NCBI GenBank assembly: GCA_002421915.1 | Contig: DISA01000024.1 | Coordinates: 1 to 8,865 of the forward strand | Direction of reading: 5' to 3' | Length of the DNA stretch: 8,865 nt | Source: Gallionellaceae bacterium UBA6222 | GTDB lineage: Bacteria > Pseudomonadota > Gammaproteobacteria > Burkholderiales > Gallionellaceae | In this document: piece by piece, positions 1 to 5,972 of the stretch | Position numbering within the stretch: position 1 is the first letter of the stretch | Layout: each line of letters starts with the position of its first letter | The notes under the pieces: model-generated | What the model was told of the DNA's origin: nothing | What the model saw: only the letters and a program-made list of their open reading frames with translations | The model's database searches: none | Made by a program: the position numbers and the translations under genes

Positions 1-20
1 AGTAGGTCATCGTCAGACTC
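1..20 (+). rRNA. rrf: 5S rRNA, 3' end only
   Basis: The first bases, AGTAGGTCATCGTCAGACTC, match my recollection of the 3' end of betaproteobacterial 5S rRNA: loop E/helix IV tail AGTAGGTCATC, then the 3' strand of helix I, GTCAGAC. The rest of the gene lies left of the window. A strong terminator follows at 33-59, as expected at the end of an rRNA operon. The match rests on a short stretch recognised from memory, so the exact last base is uncertain. No tRNA is visible between this tail and the terminator. Confidence 0.7.
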
Positions 21-32
21 CTTATAAACAAT

Positions 33-62
33 AAAGCCCTCCTCGTGAGGGCTTTGTTGTTT
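33..62 (+). terminator. Rho-independent terminator of the upstream (rRNA) operon
   Basis: A perfect 9-bp stem, AAAGCCCTC (33-41) with GAGGGCTTT (47-55), closes a 5-base loop. A T-rich tract follows (GTTGTTTTG and onward). The flanking A-rich bases on the left could let it work on the other strand too, but no minus-strand gene ends here. It separates the rRNA operon from the pyrG promoter, which begins about 20 bases further on. Confidence 0.85.
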
Positions 63-75
63 TGTGTTTCTTCTT

Positions 76-104
76 TTGAGAGCACCTTCGTTTTACGATA
101 CAAT
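76..104 (+). promoter_or_regulatory. Sigma70 promoter of the pyrG operon
   Basis: The -35 box TTGAGA (76-81) and -10 box TACAAT (99-104) are exactly 17 bases apart, and each differs from consensus at one position. Counting from the -10 box, transcription should start at about 111-113. The pyrG ATG is at 113, so the transcript would have a 5' leader of 0-2 bases. No Shine-Dalgarno sequence precedes the ATG, which agrees with leaderless initiation. This is predicted from sequence only. Confidence 0.7.
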
Positions 105-112
105 CGCGGTCC

Positions 113-1759
113 ATGACCAAGTACATCTTTATTACCGGCGGCGTTGTCTCTTCTTTGGGAAAAGGCATCGCCGCCGCTTCACTTGCGGCCATTCTCGAGT
201 CGCGTGGCCTCAAAGTCACAATGCTCAAGCTGGACCCGTATATCAATGTCGATCCGGGCACGATGAGTCCGTTTCAACATGGCGAGGTTTTTGTTACTGA
301 AGACGGCGCCGAGACTGATCTGGATCTGGGGCACTACGAGCGCTTCATCTCGGCCAAGATGCGCAAAGCCAATAATTTCACCACCGGCCAGATATATGAG
401 AGCGTGATCCGCAAGGAGCGCCGCGGGGAATACCTGGGCAAGACGGTGCAAGTGATCCCGCATATCACCAATGAGATTCAAGCTTTTGTCGAACGGGGCG
501 CTGCGGCCTCTCTCGATGGCAAGGCAGATGTGGCTATCGTCGAGATCGGCGGCACGGTCGGTGACATCGAGTCGTTGCCATTCCTTGAGGCTGCGCGCCA
601 AATGGGTTTGCGTATGGGGCGCCAGCAAGTGGCATATGTCCATCTGACGCTGGTGCCGTACATCGCCACCGCAGGTGAGTTGAAGACAAAGCCAACGCAG
701 CACAGTGTGCAGAAATTACGTGAGATTGGTATCTTCCCCACTGCATTGATATGCCGTGCCGACCGCCGCATTCCGGATGATGAGCGTGCCAAGATATCTT
801 TGTTTTCAAACGTGCGCGAAGCCAGTGTGATTTCGATGTGGGACGTGGATAGTATCTACAAGATTCCACAAATGTTGCACGAGCAAGGGCTGGATCGCAT
901 CATCTGCGAAGAGTTGGCACTTAACGCACCACCGGCGGATCTTTCGGAATGGCAGAAACTCATTGCCGCACAAGAGAATCCACATCACCAGATCACTATC
1001 GGTATGGTTGGCAAATATACCGAACTGACAGAGTCATACAAGTCATTGATCGAAGCCTTGCGCCATGCGGGCATCCATACATCCACTTGTGTTCACATCG
1101 AGTATCTGGATTCTGAAATCATTGAGACCGAAGGTGTAGGCTGCCTGGAAAATCTGGACGCAATCCTGGTGCCGGGTGGTTTTGGTGTGCGCGGGACGGA
1201 AGGCAAGATCGCGGCGATTCGTTATGCCCGCGAGAACAAAATTCCCTACTTGGGTATATGTCTTGGCATGCAACTCGCCGTGATTGAGTATGCGCGTGAC
1301 GTGGCGGGCATGAGTGATGCGAACAGTACCGAATTCGATCTTGAAACAGAACATCCTGTAGTGGCACTGATTACTGAATGGCTTGATCGTGACGGCAAGG
1401 TGGCGAAGCGTAGTGCCGATTCTGATATGGGAGGCACCATGCGACTCGGCTCGCAGCGTTGTCCGGTTAAAACCGGCACGATGGCACACCGAATCTATGG
1501 CGATGAAGTGAATGAGCGTCACCGTCATCGCTATGAAGTGAACAACCATTATGTTCCCGCGCTGGAGAAGAACGGATTGATTATTTCCGCGCGCACCCCC
1601 TCCGAAGATTTGCCGGAGATGATGGAGTTGCCGCAGACCCTGCATCCCTGGTTTGTGGGTGTGCAGTTTCACCCCGAATTCACCTCCACGCCGCGTGCCG
1701 GGCATCCGCTGTTCAAGGCGTATGTCGAGGCCGCCGTCAAGCGCAAGGAGGGAGCATGA
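113..1759 (+). CDS. pyrG: CTP synthase
   Basis: Cytoplasmic enzyme making CTP from UTP, ATP and glutamine, the last step of pyrimidine nucleotide synthesis. At 548 aa it has the usual bacterial length. The N-terminal synthetase domain (about 1-270) opens with the hallmark ITGGVVSSLGKG; the P-loop lysine is K17, and Mg-binding acidic residues lie near D71 and in VEIGGTVGDIES (E144). The C-terminal class I glutamine amidotransferase domain (about 295-545) has the oxyanion segment PGGFGVRG (354-361), nucleophile C383 in GICLGMQ, and H520/E522 in QFHPEF. The catalytic set is complete. The ATG at 113 fits the family N-terminus (MTKYIF versus E. coli MTTNYIF) although it has no Shine-Dalgarno sequence and sits at the predicted transcription start. 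It heads the operon and overlaps kdsA by 4 nt. Confidence 0.98.
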   Translation: MTKYIFITGGVVSSLGKGIAAASLAAILESRGLKVTMLKLDPYINVDPGTMSPFQHGEVFVTEDGAETDLDLGHYERFISAKMRKANNFTTGQIYESVIRKERRGEYLGKTVQVIPHITNEIQAFVERGAAASLDGKADVAIVEIGGTVGDIESLPFLEAARQMGLRMGRQQVAYVHLTLVPYIATAGELKTKPTQHSVQKLREIGIFPTALICRADRRIPDDERAKISLFSNVREASVISMWDVDSIYKIPQMLHEQGLDRIICEELALNAPPADLSEWQKLIAAQENPHHQITIGMVGKYTELTESYKSLIEALRHAGIHTSTCVHIEYLDSEIIETEGVGCLENLDAILVPGGFGVRGTEGKIAAIRYARENKIPYLGICLGMQLAVIEYARDVAGMSDANSTEFDLETEHPVVALITEWLDRDGKVAKRSADSDMGGTMRLGSQRCPVKTGTMAHRIYGDEVNERHRHRYEVNNHYVPALEKNGLIISARTPSEDLPEMMELPQTLHPWFVGVQFHPEFTSTPRAGHPLFKAYVEAAVKRKEGA

Positions 1760-2607
1760 AATTGTGTGGCTTTGATGTTGGCTTAAATCAGCCATTGTTT
1801 CTGATTGCCGGGCCTTGCGTGATCGAATCCAAACAGATGGCGCTGGATACGGCGGGCCAATTGAAAGAGATTTGCCAGAAACTTGGTATTCCATTCATCT
1901 ATAAATCTTCCTACGACAAAGCTAACCGCAGCTCGGGCAAGACGTTTCGCGGCTTTGGCATGGAAGCCGGTTTGAAGATTCTGGAAAAGGTAAAAATACA
2001 GATTGGTGTTCCCGTGTTGACCGATGTGCATAACGAAGATGAGATTGCGGCAGTGGCGGCAGTGGTCGATGTGTTGCAGACGCCGGCATTCCTGTGCCGC
2101 CAGACGGATTTCATCCATGCCGTGGCGAAATCCGGCAAGCCGGTGAACATCAAGAAAGGCCAGTTCTTGTCGCCGTGGGATATGAAGAACGTGGTGGACA
2201 AGGCGCGTGAAGTGAGCGGTGGCGACAATATCATGGTGTGCGAGCGCGGCGCCTCGTTCGGCTATAACAATCTGGTGTCAGACATGCGCTCACTGGCGGT
2301 GATGCGCGAGACCGGCTGTCCGGTGGTGTTTGATGCCACGCATTCGGTGCAGTTGCCTGGTGGGCAGGGAACGGCTAGTGGTGGCCAGCGTGAATTCGTC
2401 CCCGTATTGGCGCGTGCAGCAATCGCAGCCGGTGTGGCAGGTGTGTTCATGGAAACACACCCTGATCCCGCAAAAGCAATGTCGGATGGCCCCAATGCAT
2501 TTCCGTTGGAACACCTGCAGGAATTGTTGCAAACACTCAAGGCGCTGGACGCACTGGTGAAGCAGCAAGGTTTTATTGAAGAGAACGTTAACTTGAAGAG
2601 TTTGTGA
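1756..2607 (+). CDS. kdsA: 3-deoxy-D-manno-octulosonate 8-phosphate synthase (KDO-8-P synthase)
   Basis: Condenses phosphoenolpyruvate with arabinose-5-phosphate to KDO-8-phosphate, a committed step towards the KDO of lipopolysaccharide inner core. It is cytoplasmic and shows a complete TIM-barrel sequence of 283 aa. Visible motifs are AGPCVIES (18-25), SYDKANRSS (52-60), PAFLCRQTDF (110-119), KKGQFLSP (133-140), CERGASFGYNNLVSDMR (162-178), FDATHSVQLPGG (192-203) and METHPDPAKAMSDGPN (232-247). C21 replaces the asparagine of E. coli-type enzymes, and H196, E233 and D244 complete the likely metal site. This predicts the metal-dependent class. The start overlaps the pyrG stop (ATGA) and is preceded by a near-perfect AAGGAGG (1745-1751) inside pyrG, so translation is coupled or independently strong. 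Its product needs CTP for activation by KdsB and its substrate PEP comes from enolase, which fits both neighbours. Confidence 0.97.
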   Translation: MKLCGFDVGLNQPLFLIAGPCVIESKQMALDTAGQLKEICQKLGIPFIYKSSYDKANRSSGKTFRGFGMEAGLKILEKVKIQIGVPVLTDVHNEDEIAAVAAVVDVLQTPAFLCRQTDFIHAVAKSGKPVNIKKGQFLSPWDMKNVVDKAREVSGGDNIMVCERGASFGYNNLVSDMRSLAVMRETGCPVVFDATHSVQLPGGQGTASGGQREFVPVLARAAIAAGVAGVFMETHPDPAKAMSDGPNAFPLEHLQELLQTLKALDALVKQQGFIEENVNLKSL

Positions 2608-2610
2608 GCA

Positions 2611-2615
2611 AAGGA
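2611..2615 (+). promoter_or_regulatory. Ribosome binding site that sets the eno start
   Basis: AAGGA at 2611-2615 lies 6 bases before the ATG at 2622. The longer frame opens with a GTG at 2604 that would overlap the kdsA stop, but this site falls inside that extension. Known enolases begin at MSAIVD-like sequence, matching the ATG at 2622. I therefore take 2622 as the start. Confidence 0.75.
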
Positions 2616-2621
2616 AAAGAG

Positions 2622-3905
2622 ATGAGTGCAATCGTTGATGTCGTGGCGCGTGAAATTTTGGATTCCCGTGGTAACCCGACCGTTGAAGCGGATGTGTTAT
2701 TGGAGTCGGGTGTGATGGGGCGTGCAGCCGTGCCTTCCGGTGCATCTACCGGCGAGAAAGAGGCGATCGAATTGCGTGATGGCGACAAACAACGCTATTT
2801 GGGCAAAGGGGTGCTGAAGGCGGTTGAGAATGTGAACACCGAGATCGCTGAAGCAATTATCGGTCTCGATGTGGCGGAGCAGGCATTCATTGATCAGACG
2901 ATGATCGAACTGGATGGTACCGACACCAAATCGCGTCTTGGTGCAAATGCCATTCTGGCGGTATCTATGGCGGTGGCGCGTGCGGCCGCCGAAGAAAGCG
3001 GTTTGCCGCTGTATCGCTATCTTGGTGGTGCGGCGCGCATGGAGATGCCGGTGCCAATGATGAACGTTATCAACGGAGGAGCGCATGCCACGGGTGGAGC
3101 AGACATGCAGGAATTCATGATTGTTCCACTGGGCGCACAGAGTTTTCGTGAAGCATTGCGTTGTGGTGCCGAAGTGTTTCACGCCCTTAAGGCTTTGCTG
3201 CATCAGCGCGGCCTACCCACCACGGTCGGCGATGAAGGCGGCTTTGCACCCGCGCTGGGATCCAATGAGGCGGCATTGAAAGTTATTGTTGAAGCTATCG
3301 AGGCCGCAGGTTATGTGCCGGGTACGGATGTGGCGATCGCCATGGACCCGGCAGCTTCGGAGTTCTATCAGGACGGCATGTATCACCTCAAGGCGGATGG
3401 ACTCAAACTTACCTCGCTGCAATTGATCGACCTATACGCAAGCTGGGTGGATAAGTACCCGATTATTTCGATTGAGGATGGGCTGGACGAAAACGACTGG
3501 GATGGTTGGAAAGCATTGACCGATCGCCTCGGGAAAATCATTCAGTTGGTCGGCGATGATTTGTTCGTGACCAATACCAGAATCCTGCGTGAGGGTATCA
3601 AGCGCGGAGTCGCCAATTCCATTCTGATCAAGGTAAACCAGATCGGTACGCTGACTGAAACCTTCGCCGCCATCGAGATGGCGAAGCGCGCCGGTTATAC
3701 CGCCGTGATTTCTCACCGTTCCGGCGAAACGGAAGACTCCACTATCGCCGATTTAGCTGTGGCGACCAACGTGATGCAGATCAAGTCAGGCTCGTTGTCA
3801 CGCTCTGACCGCATGGCCAAATACAACCAACTCCTGCGCATCGAAGAGGATCTTGGTGACAGTGCATCCTATCCCGGTCGCGAGGCTTTTTACCAGATTG
3901 GCTGA
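2622..3905 (+). CDS. eno: Enolase (phosphopyruvate hydratase)
   Basis: Interconverts 2-phosphoglycerate and phosphoenolpyruvate in glycolysis and gluconeogenesis. The protein is 427 aa and cytoplasmic. All catalytic residues can be placed with E. coli-like numbering: Q163/E164 in DMQEF, E205 in VGDEGGFAP, metal ligands D242, E285 (SIEDG) and D312 (GDDLFVTN), K337 in LIKVNQIGTLTE, H365-R366-S367 in SHRSGETEDS, and K388 in QIKSGS. The ATG at 2622 is chosen over the GTG at 2604 because of the ribosome binding site at 2611-2615 and the family N-terminus. It starts 14 nt after kdsA ends. Its stop overlaps the ftsB start in TGATG. The ends read as typical betaproteobacterial enolase, but residues about 155-300 (including HATGGADMQEF and the segment through MDPAASEFY) look more like other phyla; see findings. 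Confidence 0.97.
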   Translation: MSAIVDVVAREILDSRGNPTVEADVLLESGVMGRAAVPSGASTGEKEAIELRDGDKQRYLGKGVLKAVENVNTEIAEAIIGLDVAEQAFIDQTMIELDGTDTKSRLGANAILAVSMAVARAAAEESGLPLYRYLGGAARMEMPVPMMNVINGGAHATGGADMQEFMIVPLGAQSFREALRCGAEVFHALKALLHQRGLPTTVGDEGGFAPALGSNEAALKVIVEAIEAAGYVPGTDVAIAMDPAASEFYQDGMYHLKADGLKLTSLQLIDLYASWVDKYPIISIEDGLDENDWDGWKALTDRLGKIIQLVGDDLFVTNTRILREGIKRGVANSILIKVNQIGTLTETFAAIEMAKRAGYTAVISHRSGETEDSTIADLAVATNVMQIKSGSLSRSDRMAKYNQLLRIEEDLGDSASYPGREAFYQIG

Positions 3906-4228
3906 TGCGTGTCGTTACCTATATCCTGCTTGCCCTCGTCGTACTGTTGCAGTATCCGTTATGGTTCGGCAAGGGCAGTTGGTTGAAAGTGTGGGATGTC
4001 AATCAGAAACTTGAAGCCCAGAAATCAATCAATGAGCAGGCGCTGCAGCGCAACGCGGCACTCGACGCGGAGGTGCGTGATTTGAAACGCGGAACCGACG
4101 CCATCGAGGAGCGTGCGCGGAGTGAACTCGGCATGATCAAACGGGGTGAAGTGTTCATTCATATCATTGAGGGCGCCGCTGCAGCTTCAGCCGTCGCGGC
4201 ACCCTCCGCAGGCGGCAACGTCAAGTGA
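3905..4228 (+). CDS. ftsB: Cell division protein FtsB
   Basis: Small bitopic inner-membrane protein that joins FtsL and FtsQ in the divisome and helps activate septal peptidoglycan synthesis. The 107 aa show a very short cytoplasmic N-terminus, a membrane helix at about 4-20 (VTYILLALVVLLQYPLW), the conserved post-membrane FGKGSW, a periplasmic heptad-like coiled-coil region at about 30-65, and the family motif ERARSELGMIKRGEVFIHII (69-88). An Ala-rich tail (90-107) extends past the motif. No clear Shine-Dalgarno is seen; the TGATG overlap with the eno stop suggests translation by reinitiation. Position after eno is conserved in many beta- and gammaproteobacteria. The 3' end overlaps the convergent pgm gene by 8 nt. 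Confidence 0.93.
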   Translation: MRVVTYILLALVVLLQYPLWFGKGSWLKVWDVNQKLEAQKSINEQALQRNAALDAEVRDLKRGTDAIEERARSELGMIKRGEVFIHIIEGAAAASAVAAPSAGGNVK

Positions 4229-5852
4229 TGACAGTGGGTTGATCGCGTCCGGTACGAGTTCGCAGTTCGGATATATTCAAGGCGATTTCAATTAGCTCAT
4301 GCAGTGCTTCCTGCGCGTCCAGATGATGGCGTGAAACATCCGCTTCATAGGCTTCCAGATAAACTCTTAACGTTGCGCCTTCTGTACCGGTGCCGGACAG
4401 GCGGAAGATGATGCGCGAGCCGTCGCTGAACAGAATGCGGATACCCTGATTCCGGCTGACACTGCCGTCCACCGGATCGGTGTAGCTGAAATCATCACAA
4501 GTTTGTACTGTGTATTTGCCCAATTTTTTGCCGGCGAGTGTGGCAAAACAGCCGCGCAGATGCTGCATCACGCCGTTTGCACCCTCCGTCGGTATTGCTT
4601 CATAGTCGTAGCGTGAATAGAAGTTGCGACCATAGCTCGCCCAATGTTCGCGCACGATGGTTTCAACCGATTGCTTGCGCACCGCCAGGATGTTGAGCCA
4701 GAACAGCACGGCCCACAGACCATCTTTTTCGCGCACATGGCTGGAACCGGTGCCGAAACTTTCTTCCCCGCACAGCGTGACTTTGCCCGCATCCATCAGA
4801 TTGCCGAAGAATTTCCAGCCGGTCGGTGTTTCGAAGCATGGGATGTGCAGCGCCAGGGCGACACGGTCGGCCGCCGCGCTGGTCGGCATCGAGCGGGCGA
4901 TACCAGCCAGACCCTGGCGATAGCCGGGGGCCAACGTGGCATTGGCGGCAATGACCGCGAGACTGTCAGACGGCGTCACGAAGAATTGCCGGCCAAGGAT
5001 CATGTTGCGGTCGCCGTCCCCGTCTGAAGCTGCGCCAAAATCGGGTGCACTGGGGCCATACACAATCTCAACCAGATCATGCGCGTAGGTCAGGTTGGGG
5101 TCGGGATGCCCGCCGCCAAAATCTTCCAGCGGGATCGCATTCATCACACTGCCCGTGGGCGCACCAAGTCGTGCTTCGAGAATCTCTTTTGCATACGGGC
5201 CATTCACCGCATGCATGGCATCAAATTTGATGCGAAATCCACCCTTTAGCAGGTCGCGTATCGCGGCAAAGTCGAACAGGGATTCCATCAGTTCGGCGTA
5301 GTCATTGACCGGATCGATCACCTCCACCCGCATCTCGCCCAAAGTGGCAGTGCCCGGCGTGTCGAGCTGCACATCTGCCGCATCGAAAATGCGGTAGCCG
5401 GTGATGGACTTGCTTCGGGTGAAGATCGCTTCGGTTACTGTTTCCGTGGCCGGCCCGCCGTTGCTGCTATTGAATTTGATGCCGAAATCTTCCTTGGGGC
5501 CGCCGGGGTTGTGACTGGCGGAAAGGATGATGCCGCCGAAGGTCTTGTATTTGCGAATCACGCATGAGGCCGCCGGGGTGGAAAGGATGCCGCCACGTCC
5601 CACCATCACCTTGCCGAAACCATTGGCTGCCGCCATCTTCAGAATGGTCTGGATCGCGGTGCGGTTGTAAAAACGGCCGTCGCCACCGAGAGCCAGAGTC
5701 GCGCCATGTGGCGCGGCAATGCTGTCGAAAATGGATTGCACGAAATTTTCGAGATAGTGCGGTTGCTGGAACACGGGAACTTTTTTGCGCAAGCCCGAGG
5801 TGCCGGGTTTTTGATCGGAGAATGGCTGGGATGAAACAGTGCGGATAGACAT
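4221..5852 (-). CDS. pgm: Alpha-D-glucose phosphate-specific phosphoglucomutase (PGM1 type)
   Basis: Interconverts glucose-1-phosphate and glucose-6-phosphate, feeding glycogen, sucrose and nucleotide-sugar synthesis. The protein is 543 aa, close to the usual length of the eukaryote-like bacterial Pgm group. Order of motifs: N-terminal KPGTSGLRKK (15-24), active-site serine loop SASHNPGG (S113 probably carries the phosphate), metal loop DGDGDR (277-282), sugar-recognition loop GEESFGTGS (362-370), and C-terminal phosphate-binding loop RLSGTGTEG (484-492). It begins MSIRTV, with AGAGGA-like Shine-Dalgarno bases about 6 nt upstream (plus-strand 5859-5865). It stands alone on the minus strand, convergent with ftsB (8-nt overlap) and divergent from recQ across 120 nt. 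The substrate class is predicted from motifs and overall resemblance; phosphomannomutase-type enzymes are shorter and differ around the serine loop. Confidence 0.93.
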   Translation of the reverse strand: MSIRTVSSQPFSDQKPGTSGLRKKVPVFQQPHYLENFVQSIFDSIAAPHGATLALGGDGRFYNRTAIQTILKMAAANGFGKVMVGRGGILSTPAASCVIRKYKTFGGIILSASHNPGGPKEDFGIKFNSSNGGPATETVTEAIFTRSKSITGYRIFDAADVQLDTPGTATLGEMRVEVIDPVNDYAELMESLFDFAAIRDLLKGGFRIKFDAMHAVNGPYAKEILEARLGAPTGSVMNAIPLEDFGGGHPDPNLTYAHDLVEIVYGPSAPDFGAASDGDGDRNMILGRQFFVTPSDSLAVIAANATLAPGYRQGLAGIARSMPTSAAADRVALALHIPCFETPTGWKFFGNLMDAGKVTLCGEESFGTGSSHVREKDGLWAVLFWLNILAVRKQSVETIVREHWASYGRNFYSRYDYEAIPTEGANGVMQHLRGCFATLAGKKLGKYTVQTCDDFSYTDPVDGSVSRNQGIRILFSDGSRIIFRLSGTGTEGATLRVYLEAYEADVSRHHLDAQEALHELIEIALNISELRTRTGRDQPTVIT

Positions 5853-5889
5853 GAAATTTCCTCTTGGCGTTAAATCCTATTCCCGGCAA

Positions 5890-5934
5890 ATCATACCACC
5901 GCGCATCAATGAACGCTCCTGTGGCGGGTATGAT
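5890..5934. promoter_or_regulatory. Candidate divergent pgm/recQ promoters within an inverted repeat
   Basis: An exact 8-bp inverted repeat, ATCATACC (5890-5897) and GGTATGAT (5927-5934), places a TATGAT -10-like hexamer on each strand: 5929-5934 facing recQ and 5895-5890 facing pgm. Both would give leaders of about 30 nt. Neither has a good -35 box at 16-18 bases, since the two -35 zones abut between 5906 and 5918 and match poorly. An activator or a shared operator between the boxes is possible but not shown. The remainder of 5853-5972 holds the pgm ribosome binding site and nothing else I recognise. Confidence 0.35.
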
Positions 5935-5972
5935 CCGGTAAGCTTGCGCCTTTCAATTGTTGTCGAATTGCC

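Noticed and set aside
1043..1894. 283-codon minus-strand frame antisense to pyrG
   Set aside because: It shadows the glutaminase domain of pyrG, has low-complexity His/Arg-rich composition and matches no family I know.
2604..2621. GTG start giving enolase six extra residues
   Set aside because: It overlaps the kdsA stop, contains the ribosome binding site of the ATG at 2622, and adds residues absent from the family N-terminus.
4644..5301. Plus-strand open frames of 60-127 codons inside pgm
   Set aside because: They are antisense to a full, motif-complete phosphoglucomutase and show no start signals or recognisable domains.
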